Source: Candidatus Proelusimicrobium excrementi
Lineage (GTDB): Bacteria > Elusimicrobiota > Elusimicrobia > Elusimicrobiales > Elusimicrobiaceae
Direction: 5' to 3'
Assembly: GCA_934643455.1 (NCBI GenBank)
Contig: CAKUBV010000003.1
Location: 204,229-268,228, forward strand
Length of the DNA: 64,000 nt
A program made the position numbers and the translations under genes. Each line of letters starts with the position of its first letter. Positions within the stretch are counted from its first letter, which is position 1. This document shows positions 15,631-24,739 of the stretch, in pieces. The notes beneath the pieces are model-generated. The model worked only from the letters and a program-made list of their open reading frames with translations, made no database searches and was not told where the DNA came from.

Positions 15631-16649
15631 TAGATATAGTATCCGGCGGACAGGCCGGCGATGAGGGAAAGGGAAAGATATCTGCTTATCTTTCTTACAA
15701 AGGCAATTACAGCTATTGCGTGCGTATCGGCGGCCCTAATGCCGGGCACACCGTTTTGCACAAAGGCAGCAAATACACTTTAAAGAATATCCCTTCGGGC
15801 TTTCTTAACCCCAAGACCAAGCTTGTGCTTGGCGCGGGCGCGTATACCAAAACGGACTGGCTTTTGAAAGAAGTCGAACTTACCGGCGTAAGGGACCGCC
15901 TGATAATTGACCCTATGGCCGTACTCATAGAAGATAAGCACACCGCCGCGGAAAAGGGCGACAGTCATTTTATGTCGGCCGTGGGCAGCGTGGGCACCGG
16001 GCTTGGCCAGGCCGTCAAAGAAAGAATTGAACGCAGAGAGCTTAAATTCGCCAAAGACGAACCTTTGCTTAAAGAATTTATTAAAGACGTGCCGGAACTT
16101 TTAAACAAATCCTTAGCCGCCGGGGAAGATATACTCGTGGAAGGCACCCAGGGCGTAAAACTTTCCCTTTTGCACGGGGAATATCCTTTTGTAACTTCCC
16201 GCGATACTACGGCCTCCACCTTTTTGGGCGAAGCAGGCCTCGGCCCCAAAGCCGTGAGGGACTGCTGGGTTATTTTTAAACCCTATGTAAGCCGCGTAGG
16301 CCCGGGCCCTTTGGCGAGTGAAATTTTTGACGAAAAAGAACTTGAACTTTACCACGGCAAGGGCTGTGAAATCGGCAGCGTCAGCAAACGTCTTAGAAGA
16401 ATAGGCCGCTTTGAGGACGATACCGCCAGAAAAGCCGTTATGCTCAACACGGCTACAAAAATAGCCATAACGCATATAGATTTGTTCCCGGGCAATGACG
16501 CCGGTACGGTCAGCCGTTACGAAGACTTTACCCCGGAGGCAAGAAAGTTTCTGGATCATTTGCAGTCCATACTGAAAAGCACTTATCCGTATCCGGAGCT
16601 TAAACTTATCTCCAACGGGCCGGAACTGGAAGATATGATAATTTTGTAA
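15627..16649 (+). CDS. purA: Adenylosuccinate synthetase, short form
   Basis: 340 residues; joins IMP and aspartate using GTP to form adenylosuccinate. Usual bacterial PurA is about 430 residues; this length matches the compact archaeal-type enzyme. The P-loop is SGGQAGDEGKGK rather than the common GQWGDEGKGK. Further motifs are RIGGPNAGHTV (catalytic His region), VEGTQGVKLSLLHGEYPFVT and RDTTAS, so the IMP and GTP sites look intact while peripheral segments are missing. No frameshift is evident: the frame is clean from the ATGA overlap with purB to a terminator directly downstream. Function is confident; the short architecture is worth noting. Confidence 0.93.
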   Translation: MIDIVSGGQAGDEGKGKISAYLSYKGNYSYCVRIGGPNAGHTVLHKGSKYTLKNIPSGFLNPKTKLVLGAGAYTKTDWLLKEVELTGVRDRLIIDPMAVLIEDKHTAAEKGDSHFMSAVGSVGTGLGQAVKERIERRELKFAKDEPLLKEFIKDVPELLNKSLAAGEDILVEGTQGVKLSLLHGEYPFVTSRDTTASTFLGEAGLGPKAVRDCWVIFKPYVSRVGPGPLASEIFDEKELELYHGKGCEIGSVSKRLRRIGRFEDDTARKAVMLNTATKIAITHIDLFPGNDAGTVSRYEDFTPEARKFLDHLQSILKSTYPYPELKLISNGPELEDMIIL

Positions 16650-16655
16650 TATAGT

Positions 16656-16683
16656 AAAAAGCCGCTTTTAAAGGCGGCTTTTT
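16656..16683 (+). terminator. Terminator of purB-purA
   Basis: AAAAAGCCGC (16656-16665) pairs with GCGGCTTTTT (16674-16683), with a T-rich tail. Confidence 0.9.
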
Positions 16684-16762
16684 CTTTGTTTGATATAAAA
16701 AATATATTGCAAAAGAAGTAAAAATTGTGAATAATGGATAAATAAGCCGCGGAGGGAAACTA

Positions 16763-18556
16763 ATGAAATCCTATGCCGTAGACAGCGTTTACGCTTTTAT
16801 CATCTTTGTGGTGGCGTTTCTTATTTTGCCTTTTTTCGTTCCTTATGAGGATGAAGGCAAAGCTTCCGCGCCCCTCGGCGAATACTCCATAGAGGAAGAA
16901 GAAAAGCCCGAGGTCTTTACAAGGGTCATCGACAGAGTATCCTCCTTTTACAGATTAAAACGCAAAAAACGCCCTTACGTCAAAGCCGGCGCAGCTAAAG
17001 AAGCGGAAAACGCTAAAACGGCTTCCTTAAAAAGACAAAATTCGGCAAAAAACGAAGCGCAAACAAAGAACGGCGTTAAAATCGTTTCCGCGCCGGAACG
17101 CTTTTCCGAGGCTGAAAACCTCAGGGCGAGTTCTTCAAACGGCTACGCAAGGCCTTCCGCCCCGGATATGGCGGAACTTAACGGCAATCTCTATAAAATA
17201 ATGCCCGATCATTACGGCAACAAATACGTAATTACCGGCGGTGGCCCCGTGCCTTTAAAATCCTTTTTGGCAAACGGCGGCAGGGTTGTAAAACCTGTTT
17301 ACTCATCGGGAAACGAGCGCGGCGCGGCCGGAGCAGGGAAAGTTTATACCGCCTCCGCTTATCCGGGAAATACGCGCGCGAAATCTTCCGGGCAAAACAT
17401 TCCTCGCACTGAAACCGTAAACAAAAACAGTTCCGGGCACGGTTCTTTGACCGGGTTTTCCCACGGGCGGGCCTCACTGCCCTCTTCGGAAGGCGGAAGT
17501 TCAAATTACGCGTCTTTCGGCTCCGGCAGAGATAAATTTTCCGTAGGCCCTTATGATTTTAATTCCGATAACGGCGGATTTGAGGACCTTAAAGGCAATC
17601 TTAATTCTTCCTCCGGGGGATCTCCCGGCCAGCGCACGGAAAACGCCGAAAGCCGCATTCCCAAAGCTTATAAACTTCAGAACATTCAGCCTATTTTAAG
17701 CGATAAATCCATAAGCGTAACGGACGCCAAGACGGAACAGGATATTTCATTGTCCACCGACGGAACGGATGCTTCTTTTGACGAGTGGGGCGACGGCTCC
17801 GCCGATAATTTGGACGAGAACCACGCGCCGGAACCTTCCAAGGATAAACAGACGGCTCCTCAGAATGTGATTGTCCGCAACATTGAAAAAGGCGACGTAA
17901 GCTCCGGTTTTATTCCCAGTGACGAGCTTACCCGCCGCGCCATGACGGACGAACTTTTAGGCGGGCTGAGTTTCCAAGGAATCGCCGGAAGTAAAAATAT
18001 ACCCGTGCAGGACCCGTGGATTCTGCCCAATTCCATAGATGACAGGCCGGGAAACGCTTTTATCAGGGCTAACTCCAACGTTATCAGCGAGAAAGATGAC
18101 AAAGTAAGAAGCCTTTGGACGGAAAGCGATATACAATACGCCGAAAACAAAGATATTATAGCCGCTTCCACAAAAGGGGAAAGCACCGCTTTGGTTATGA
18201 TTAACGGGCAAAAAGATCCTTATACAATGCTGACTATGCCCGAGAACAGCTATTATTATCAGGTAACGGCCGGTTTGCTTAACAATAATGTCCGCAAAGT
18301 GGAAAACAACGGTTCCGTAGATTTAAATAAAATAGACCGTAACAAAGTTTTGGTGGTAGTGCCGGAAAAGCCTTTGGCGGAAAACTTGCGTAAAGACGGT
18401 TATAAAGTGGCTTTGTTTGAAAGATATATAGTTACGCCGCGTAATTTAAACAATTTTTATAAACAGACATCTTCGGCGGTAAACGAGATAGAAACGGCTA
18501 AACAGGCCGAACTCGACAATAAAAAGAAGGATATAGCCTTTTCCTTTAAGAACTGA
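16763..18556 (+). CDS. Membrane-anchored low-complexity protein, paralog 1 of 3
   Basis: 597 residues, no recognised family. An N-terminal membrane helix (AFIIFVVAFLILPFFVPY, about residues 11-28) is followed by an acidic EEEEK stretch and a basic SSFYRLKRKKRP patch. A long Ser/Gly/Asn/Lys-rich region to about residue 300 contains GGSSNYASFGSGR and similar sequence. A more ordered C-terminal module (about 380-560) includes NKVLVVVPEKPLAENL and YKVALFERYIV. The same plan (helix, acidic patch, FY-basic patch, low-complexity, VVV/IVVV module) recurs in the genes at 19342 and 21395. Clear GGAGG ribosome binding site. Most of the chain should be extracytoplasmic; function unknown. Confidence 0.75.
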   Translation: MKSYAVDSVYAFIIFVVAFLILPFFVPYEDEGKASAPLGEYSIEEEEKPEVFTRVIDRVSSFYRLKRKKRPYVKAGAAKEAENAKTASLKRQNSAKNEAQTKNGVKIVSAPERFSEAENLRASSSNGYARPSAPDMAELNGNLYKIMPDHYGNKYVITGGGPVPLKSFLANGGRVVKPVYSSGNERGAAGAGKVYTASAYPGNTRAKSSGQNIPRTETVNKNSSGHGSLTGFSHGRASLPSSEGGSSNYASFGSGRDKFSVGPYDFNSDNGGFEDLKGNLNSSSGGSPGQRTENAESRIPKAYKLQNIQPILSDKSISVTDAKTEQDISLSTDGTDASFDEWGDGSADNLDENHAPEPSKDKQTAPQNVIVRNIEKGDVSSGFIPSDELTRRAMTDELLGGLSFQGIAGSKNIPVQDPWILPNSIDDRPGNAFIRANSNVISEKDDKVRSLWTESDIQYAENKDIIAASTKGESTALVMINGQKDPYTMLTMPENSYYYQVTAGLLNNNVRKVENNGSVDLNKIDRNKVLVVVPEKPLAENLRKDGYKVALFERYIVTPRNLNNFYKQTSSAVNEIETAKQAELDNKKKDIAFSFKN

Positions 18557-18571
18557 GCGTTTATAGGCCTT

Positions 18572-18595
18572 AAGTCCCAACTTTTTTTAGGACTT
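18572..18595 (+). terminator. Weak hairpin after paralog 1
   Basis: AAGTCC and GGACTT flank a 12-nt T-rich loop, 15 nt after the stop. The stem is short; partial termination is possible. Confidence 0.3.
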
Positions 18596-18683
18596 TGTAC
18601 CCTTGTATCAAAGACTTTTATTTAATAAGTTTTATTAGTAGGAGTTTCGTTTTTATATTCTTTAATTTATGGAGAAATTGTTT

Positions 18684-19319
18684 ATGAAAAAGTCAATGTT
18701 ATCTTTAGCGGTAATTTTTATTTTTACCCTGTGCGCTTTGCCTTCCAATGCGGGGCCTTATGATAATACGTGTAAAATTAACGGCGTCAGATATACCATG
18801 GGCCGCGTAATTGAAAAGTTCGGCCAAAGCGCAAAAGCGATTAAAGGCTGCTGCGTATGCGGGACAAGAGAATCTTTATGCGGCTGGGCGTATACGGAAG
18901 ATTATGACGGCAGCGGGCTTTATTACTCCCTTACTTTAATTGCCGCCAAGCACAATCATTTCCAGGCTCTGAGATATTTGGTGGAATCCTGCAGAGGGGG
19001 CGTTGACCACTTCCCGTCCAAAGAGGACAATTATACCCATCTTATGTACGCCGTAAAAAACGGAAATGTCGAAATGGTGAAATATCTTTTAAGCAAAGGC
19101 GCCAGCGCAACCCGTAAGAATAAATACGGCGAAAGCGCAAAGGATATGGCCGCAAAAAGCAGAAATCAGGAAATAGTAAACATTTTTAAGAATAATTCTT
19201 ACTCGGACTTGATGGATCTCAAATACAAGCAGGAAATAATCAAAATGCTTAAAATACACAATCAGGATAAAGAAAAAGCACTTGCGGATTTGGGATTGCA
19301 TTTTGATAATTTAATTTAA
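18684..19319 (+). CDS. Secreted ankyrin-repeat protein
   Basis: 211 residues from the ATG at 18684, which has GGAG ten bases upstream; an in-frame ATG at 18669 would contain that site. Signal peptide KSMLSLAVIFIFTLCALPSN ends near AG. A cysteine cluster (KGCCVCGTRESLCGW, about residues 52-66) precedes two or three ankyrin-like repeats: YSLTLIAAKHNHFQALRYLV, HLMYAVKNGNVEMVKYLLSK and SAKDMAAKSRNQEIVNIFK. Ankyrin repeats mediate protein contacts, and the cysteines suggest disulphides outside the cytoplasm. It sits between paralogs 1 and 2 and is 22 nt upstream of paralog 2, so co-transcription is likely. Partner unknown. Confidence 0.82.
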   Translation: MKKSMLSLAVIFIFTLCALPSNAGPYDNTCKINGVRYTMGRVIEKFGQSAKAIKGCCVCGTRESLCGWAYTEDYDGSGLYYSLTLIAAKHNHFQALRYLVESCRGGVDHFPSKEDNYTHLMYAVKNGNVEMVKYLLSKGASATRKNKYGESAKDMAAKSRNQEIVNIFKNNSYSDLMDLKYKQEIIKMLKIHNQDKEKALADLGLHFDNLI

Positions 19320-19341
19320 CCGCATTTAAAAGGAGGCGGCT

Positions 19342-21345
19342 ATGAAAACTAAAAAAACAGGCAGTATTTTTATATGGATTTTTGCCGCCTTTGCGCTGTT
19401 TTTGGCGGTTCCTTTTATCACTACGGAGGAAGGTTCTTCCTCAAAAAAAGGCAATCTTTCGATAGAGGAAGACGGCGTTTTGCCCGTAGTCGGTTCGGAA
19501 AACCCTTTAGCTAAATATTTTAATAAGGTGGCGGATTTTTACGGTTTTAAAAAGAAAGCCCCCGCCGGCGGCAGGAAGTCGTTTGCCGCAAACGCCTCTT
19601 CAGCAGCTAATGACGAGGAGCTTTTCGGCACGGAACTCAGCGGGCTTTTTGCCGCTTCTAAAGACGCTTCTTCTTCCGCCGAGGCCGCCAACGGCGGCGC
19701 TTCCGCCGAAGATTTTGAGGCAATCCGCGCGGCTTACGCCAAAGCCGCCGCAGTTTCCGTTGAAGACGGTACGGTAAAAACAAGAAGCGGCATGGTTCTT
19801 AAACCTTCCAAAGAAGGTTACGAACTTGACGGCAAATTTTATAAAAACGGCAATTATCCTTCCCTTTCCAAACGCAGAGAAATAGAAAACGCCTTAAGTA
19901 AATTCCATAAGGAAAACGCCGCCCGCCAAGGCTTGACGGCGGCTTATTTCCGCGCTCCTGACGGGAGTTTAAACGTTAAATATGTCTCGCCGGAATCTTT
20001 GCCCGGCAGAGAAGCCCCTCTCTTGGCCTCCGCTTCGGCCGGCACCGGCGGCAATTATTACCGCGGCGCCAGGATAATTTCTAAAGGGGAATCTTCCGGC
20101 GGGGGAGCTTCTTCTTCCTCACACGGCAGGCATGCGGGTAAGTTTTCCATGGATAATATTGAAGACGCATACGACAGTTTGTCTTCTAAAATTAAAGAGA
20201 ATGTGAACGGTTCCGATTCATCGGATTCCGACGAAAATTCCTCCGAAGACTCCGGCCCCGAACAAAACCTTTCAAAGGAGCTTATCGCCAATTCAAGCAA
20301 TGCTTCTATTAGCTTTCTCGCTCCGTCTAAGCGTACCGAAAGCCCCAACGAAATCCCCATGGAATATCAAAATGCGCCCGGCGCGGTATTGACTTTTACA
20401 AGAACGCCGATAGGTTCCAATTCTATGGCGGAATTCCTTAACAAATACGGCATAGACGGCAAATTTAATCTGACTGAAATACCGCTTGATTTGGTAAGGG
20501 GAAGAAGAAACGAACACAATTTAGCCGTAGCTGAATCCGCGGTTAGGAAAATACAAAGCTTAAAGAACGAAGACGGCTTGGTAAAAGTATTTTCTCCCGC
20601 TCCGCTCCCGGAAATGCGTTTAGGTAATAAGGACGATAAGGAAAAATCCGACAACGGTATTTATGTGGCTTATCCAAGGGTCCCGTGGATGGAAGTCGGC
20701 GAGAACGGCCAGCCTAAAGAGGTTAACTTTTCCGAGGTGTTTTTTAGCAGAACCGGCATAGGAAATATGGTTGAGGCTATGGGCAATCCCGAAACCGGCG
20801 ACTTCTTGGACACCACCGATTTGGAAAACCGCTACGCCAAACTTGACGCAAAAAGATCGGAAAACAGTAAATTTCTCCAAATGATAGGCGCCAATGCGGC
20901 AATCAATAAAAGAATGCCGAAAATGGTTTTTTACTTGGGCAAAGCCAGAAAAAACCAAAATAATATTATGATAGCCTCTCCGTCCTCTTTCCTGTATGTA
21001 TACGCGCCGAATATGGCGCCTGATTTTGTAGCCGGGGCTTCCGCAGAAAATTCCTATCAGGAGATGCCTTCGGAAGAGTTCCTAAACAAAGTCGGAGCGA
21101 AAGGCAACAATAACATTGTAGTGGTTAACGACGAAAAAGTCCGCGAAACCCTTATAAAAGCCGGGGTTAAAAACGTTTCCGTCATTGAAGAAGAAAGGCT
21201 TTCTTCAGGTGTGCCGGAAGATATTGAATACGTTATAGATTCCCTTAGGGTGGTTGTCAGCGAAAGGGTTATGTCTGACGATGTTCTTAAACAGGAATTT
21301 ATAAAGGCCATGTCGCAGACCAATAAAAAAGTTTCCGGGAAATAA
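19342..21345 (+). CDS. Membrane-anchored low-complexity protein, paralog 2 of 3
   Basis: 667 residues. N-terminal helix SIFIWIFAAFALFLAVPF (about residues 8-25), then acidic residues and VADFYGFKKKAP, mirroring paralog 1. Residues about 80-330 are Ala/Ser/Gly/Asp-rich, including GGGASSSSHGRHAGK and SDSSDSDENSSEDSG. The C-terminal half is ordered, with NNIVVVNDEKVRETLIKAG and VSVIEEERL aligning by eye with the paralog 1 segment NKVLVVVPEKPLAENLRKDG and VALFERY. No cysteines are evident, unlike the neighbouring ankyrin protein. Ribosome binding site AGGAGG. Likely a surface or periplasmic structural protein; no known family. Confidence 0.75.
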   Translation: MKTKKTGSIFIWIFAAFALFLAVPFITTEEGSSSKKGNLSIEEDGVLPVVGSENPLAKYFNKVADFYGFKKKAPAGGRKSFAANASSAANDEELFGTELSGLFAASKDASSSAEAANGGASAEDFEAIRAAYAKAAAVSVEDGTVKTRSGMVLKPSKEGYELDGKFYKNGNYPSLSKRREIENALSKFHKENAARQGLTAAYFRAPDGSLNVKYVSPESLPGREAPLLASASAGTGGNYYRGARIISKGESSGGGASSSSHGRHAGKFSMDNIEDAYDSLSSKIKENVNGSDSSDSDENSSEDSGPEQNLSKELIANSSNASISFLAPSKRTESPNEIPMEYQNAPGAVLTFTRTPIGSNSMAEFLNKYGIDGKFNLTEIPLDLVRGRRNEHNLAVAESAVRKIQSLKNEDGLVKVFSPAPLPEMRLGNKDDKEKSDNGIYVAYPRVPWMEVGENGQPKEVNFSEVFFSRTGIGNMVEAMGNPETGDFLDTTDLENRYAKLDAKRSENSKFLQMIGANAAINKRMPKMVFYLGKARKNQNNIMIASPSSFLYVYAPNMAPDFVAGASAENSYQEMPSEEFLNKVGAKGNNNIVVVNDEKVRETLIKAGVKNVSVIEEERLSSGVPEDIEYVIDSLRVVVSERVMSDDVLKQEFIKAMSQTNKKVSGK

Positions 21346-21348
21346 TAA

Positions 21349-21376
21349 TTGCTCGGGCTGCGGAGTTTAATATAAT
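21349..21376 (+). promoter_or_regulatory. Promoter of paralog 3
   Basis: TTGCTC (21349-21354), 16-nt spacer, TATAAT (21371-21376), then AGAAGGGG before the ATG at 21395. It suggests independent expression of the third paralog. Confidence 0.5.
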
Positions 21377-21394
21377 TATAAGAAGGGGAAATTT

Positions 21395-23236
21395 ATGTCT
21401 AAAAGTTTAATTTTAAAAATAATTTTAGGCGGTTTTTTAGTGTTTTTGCTTTTACCCGCTTTTTATGACGAAGAAAAACCCGCCCAAAAAAATTCTTTTA
21501 AGGATGCGTACGGCTTTAATCCCGACGGATACGAAGAGGAAGAACTGCCCGTACTGGAGGAAGAAACTCCCTCCAAGGAAAATATTTTTACAAGATACGG
21601 CAAAAGATTTAAACAAATGTACGGCCGCGCATTTTTTGGCGCGCCCGAGAATCGGCAGGAAGCTCCGCGCGTTTATGCAGACGCAGGCAATGAAGACGGC
21701 GACGAAGATTTGTATTGTGCTATGGCAATGTTGTTTAACGGCTCCGAAGGGGCCGGTTCTTTGCGGTCTTCTTACGCCGGCAATCAGGGCGGCGATCGTT
21801 TGGGCGGTTCTGTCAACGCTTTGCCTTCCGGCGGCGTATATGCCGGCGGTTACTCCTCAATGAAGCAGACCGTGCACGATAACGCCCCGGTAAAAGGCTT
21901 ATATGAAAGTTCTTCAGTCGAATCTTATGAAAACCGCACAAAAGCCAAACAGGTATACAGCAATGTAATGAAAAAGGTTGACGGAAGCGTACCTGCAAAG
22001 AAAGCTGCTGCCGGCGGAGATGCGCAAAATATTTCTTCCGCGGAAAACGGGCGTTTGGAATCTTTCAGAAACGGCGTTCCCGGCATGGTGTCTACACCCG
22101 GCTGGGCGGCGGATATAAGCGATTCTTTTTTGAACGGTGTTAAATTTAACCGCGTTTATACGGGCATAGCCAGCCGCAATTCAAATAAAGGCGGTTATAA
22201 TTCCGCCCGCGCCAATTCGGAGGCAACTTACGGCGGTTTTTCCAATTCCAGGGCGAACTTTACCGAAGATGACCGTAACGCTCAGGATTTGGGAGAACTT
22301 TTTGCCAAAGCTTCTTCCGATATAAACGCGAAAGTTAAAGATATTTCCAAGTCAGTCCGTGATAATGTTTCTTCAAACGGGGAAGCATCCGGCGGATCCT
22401 CTTATTTACCTGGCCCGGATATTAAAATCCCCGGCGGCGATAAATCCGGCCAAGATAAAGAAAATGAGAACTCCGGCGGAAGTATCGGCTCCGGCGGTGA
22501 GGGGCAAGGTTCAGACCAAGGCGGTGCGGACGGAAGTTCGGGAAGTGTACCCGGCGGAGATAATCTCGGCGGCGAAGGGGCAGGCATACCCGAGCCGGTT
22601 GTCCCCTCTGCGGAAGACAGCACATTTAGTGTAAAGGATTGGGACAGCAACATGTCCAGATCTTGTAATTCTTTCGCTGATGAGCCCGAACCTTTGCAGC
22701 CGTTGTTCAAAAGGAATTTGACCGAGATAAAAAATGATTTGTCGCAAGGAAAAGACCACGCTGATAAAATACAAGTGGACTCTTGCTCCGGCAATCCTGT
22801 ACCAGTTGACAATGTTCCCGTTTTAAAGGAAGAAATATCTTCCAAGCAAGTACTGGTGGATTTGGGAAAAGTTGAAGTTGACGGACGGCATTTAAGGGCT
22901 ACTCCCAGTGAAGGTTCTATAGCCGCGGCAGGGATTAACATTATCGGCTTTAACAGTTATGTTCAGGGCAGGCAGAATATACCTTCCTCCGACGGGGCTT
23001 TCAACGGCATTGACAGAAAAGAGTTTATCGTTAACGCCAATAATGAAAATACTATTATACTTACGACCTCCCCGGCTATAGCCGAGGCTTACGTAGGCAG
23101 AACGGTTCTTATAGAACCCGGTGATTTGGAAAGCCAGTCAAAAGTCAGGCAAATAGCCGAAAGGCTGAACAATATGGATCAGGAAACGCAGCGCATTTTG
23201 GCTGCGAAAGCGGCAAGGGAAGCCTCTGCCCGCTGA
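21395..23236 (+). CDS. Membrane-anchored low-complexity protein, paralog 3 of 3
   Basis: 613 residues. N-terminal helix ILKIILGGFLVFLLLPAFY (about residues 6-24), acidic EEEELPVLEEE, then a basic KRFKQMYGRAF patch, the same opening plan as paralogs 1 and 2. A long Ser/Gly/Asn-rich region follows, most extreme near residues 330-390 (GGSIGSGGEGQGSDQGG). The C-terminal module contains ENTIILTTSPAIAEAYVG and TVLIEPGDL, corresponding to the VVV module of the others, and ends in a charged helix. Two cysteines (RSCNS, DSCSGN) lie before the module. Function unknown; tandem paralogy suggests a fast-evolving envelope family. Confidence 0.75.
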   Translation: MSKSLILKIILGGFLVFLLLPAFYDEEKPAQKNSFKDAYGFNPDGYEEEELPVLEEETPSKENIFTRYGKRFKQMYGRAFFGAPENRQEAPRVYADAGNEDGDEDLYCAMAMLFNGSEGAGSLRSSYAGNQGGDRLGGSVNALPSGGVYAGGYSSMKQTVHDNAPVKGLYESSSVESYENRTKAKQVYSNVMKKVDGSVPAKKAAAGGDAQNISSAENGRLESFRNGVPGMVSTPGWAADISDSFLNGVKFNRVYTGIASRNSNKGGYNSARANSEATYGGFSNSRANFTEDDRNAQDLGELFAKASSDINAKVKDISKSVRDNVSSNGEASGGSSYLPGPDIKIPGGDKSGQDKENENSGGSIGSGGEGQGSDQGGADGSSGSVPGGDNLGGEGAGIPEPVVPSAEDSTFSVKDWDSNMSRSCNSFADEPEPLQPLFKRNLTEIKNDLSQGKDHADKIQVDSCSGNPVPVDNVPVLKEEISSKQVLVDLGKVEVDGRHLRATPSEGSIAAAGINIIGFNSYVQGRQNIPSSDGAFNGIDRKEFIVNANNENTIILTTSPAIAEAYVGRTVLIEPGDLESQSKVRQIAERLNNMDQETQRILAAKAAREASAR

Positions 23237-23255
23237 TAGAGTTAAAACACATGCG

Positions 23256-23275
23256 TCCGCTTGATAAAAAGCGGA
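23256..23275 (+). terminator. Hairpin between paralog 3 and malic enzyme gene
   Basis: TCCGCTT and AAGCGGA form a 7-bp stem around GATAAA, without a T-tract. It may be a weak terminator or leader structure. Confidence 0.35.
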
Positions 23276-23290
23276 GTGTTCGGCCATAAA

Positions 23291-24739
23291 ATGAAATTAA
23301 AATCAGATCTTAGTAATTTGGAAGAGTTTTTGCCTAAAACATATTCTCCGGAAAAGAGGTTAAAGGCAAAAACTCTTTTCTTTAAAAAACTGGCTTTAAA
23401 AGCGCATCAATTTTACGGCGGCAAAATAGCCGTAATTCCAAAAGCAGGGCCTATGCTTCCCGCTTGGCTGAGTGTTTGGTATACGCCCGGCGTTTCTTCC
23501 GTTTCCACGGCGGTAAGGGCTGATAACGCCGCCTCGTTTGCTTTAAGCGGCAGGGGCGGGCGCGCGCTTGTACTCAGCGATTCCACGCGCGTTTTGGGCG
23601 ACGGGGACTGTACGCCGCCAGGCGGGCTGGGCGTAATGGAAGGCAAAGCTATGCTGATGAAGTATTTGGGCGGATTTGACGCTTTCCCCGTTTGCATAAA
23701 CAGCCGCGGCGCAGACGGCAAACCTTCGGCCGAAAAAATAATAGATTTCGCACATATGGTCGCGCCCACTTTCGGAGCGATTAATCTTGAAGACATCAGC
23801 CAGCCTAATTGCTACAGGGTTTTGGACGAACTTCAAAAAACTTGTTCTATTCCCGTTTGGCACGACGACGCCCAAGGCACGGCCTGCGTTACCTGCGCGG
23901 CTTTGATAAACGCGTTAAAATTAGTCCGCAAAAAAATCAATAAAATCAAAATAGTGCTTTACGGGGCGGGCGCGGCCAACAGCACCGTCGCCAAATATCT
24001 TATGCTTTTGGGCGCAAACGGCGGCGATATCGTGATGTTTGATTCGGCCGGAACCTTAAACAAAAACAGAACCGATCTTAAGAACAATCCAGATTTTTAC
24101 CGTCAATGGGATTTGTGCCTTAAAACAAATCAAAACGGAGTAAAAACTCAGGAAGGAGCTTTCAAAAACGCCGATGTGCTTATAGCTCTTTCCAAACCCG
24201 GGCCGGGTACGATTAAGCCGGAATGGATAAAACTAATGGCTAAAAAGGCCATAGTGTTTGCCTGCGCCAATCCCGTGCCGGAAATATATCCTGACGAAGC
24301 TTTGGCGGCGGGCGCTTTTATCGCCGGGAGCGGAAGGGGCGATTTCCCCAATCAGGTAAACAATTCTTTATGTTTCCCCGGGCTTTTAAAAGCCGTTCTT
24401 TTATGCCGCGCCAAAGCCATTACGGACGGCATGGCTCTTGCCGCCGCCGAAGCGATGGCGGCCTGCGCCGCGGCCAAAGGCCTTAAAAAAGAAAAAATAT
24501 TGCCGGATATGTATGACCCGGAAGTCTATCCTTTACAAGTTAAGGCCGTGGTAAAACAAGCTTTGAAAGAAGGCCTTGCGCAGGAAAATATTACGCCGGA
24601 AGAAGCTTACAAACGCGCAAAAGCGGATATTAAAGCTTCCCGTCGTTTAAGCGGGGATTTGTATAAGAGCGGATATATAAAAAAACTGCCTGCGTCGTTA
24701 ATAAGCTCCGCGTTGAAAGAGGCTTTAAAAGAAGCATGA
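23291..24739 (+). CDS. Malic enzyme
   Basis: 482 residues from the ATG at 23291; an upstream TTG in frame would place the start inside a hairpin. It interconverts malate and pyruvate plus CO2 with NAD(P). Motifs are WYTPGVSSVSTAVRA, VLSDSTRVLGDGD, the metal site PVWHDDAQGTACV, Rossmann LYGAGAANSTVAKYL, FACANPVPEI and DFPNQVNNSLCFPG. HDDAQGTA departs from the common HDDQHGTA. It overlaps fumarase alpha by 4 nt, so the operon begins with a pyruvate-malate-fumarate module, plausible as the reductive C4 branch of a fermenter. Cofactor choice cannot be read safely. Confidence 0.93.
   Translation: MKLKSDLSNLEEFLPKTYSPEKRLKAKTLFFKKLALKAHQFYGGKIAVIPKAGPMLPAWLSVWYTPGVSSVSTAVRADNAASFALSGRGGRALVLSDSTRVLGDGDCTPPGGLGVMEGKAMLMKYLGGFDAFPVCINSRGADGKPSAEKIIDFAHMVAPTFGAINLEDISQPNCYRVLDELQKTCSIPVWHDDAQGTACVTCAALINALKLVRKKINKIKIVLYGAGAANSTVAKYLMLLGANGGDIVMFDSAGTLNKNRTDLKNNPDFYRQWDLCLKTNQNGVKTQEGAFKNADVLIALSKPGPGTIKPEWIKLMAKKAIVFACANPVPEIYPDEALAAGAFIAGSGRGDFPNQVNNSLCFPGLLKAVLLCRAKAITDGMALAAAEAMAACAAAKGLKKEKILPDMYDPEVYPLQVKAVVKQALKEGLAQENITPEEAYKRAKADIKASRRLSGDLYKSGYIKKLPASLISSALKEALKEA

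Noticed and set aside
16763..23236. Type IV pilin or autotransporter identity for the paralog trio
   Set aside because: No prepilin peptidase site before the helix, no beta-barrel C-terminus and no pilus genes nearby.
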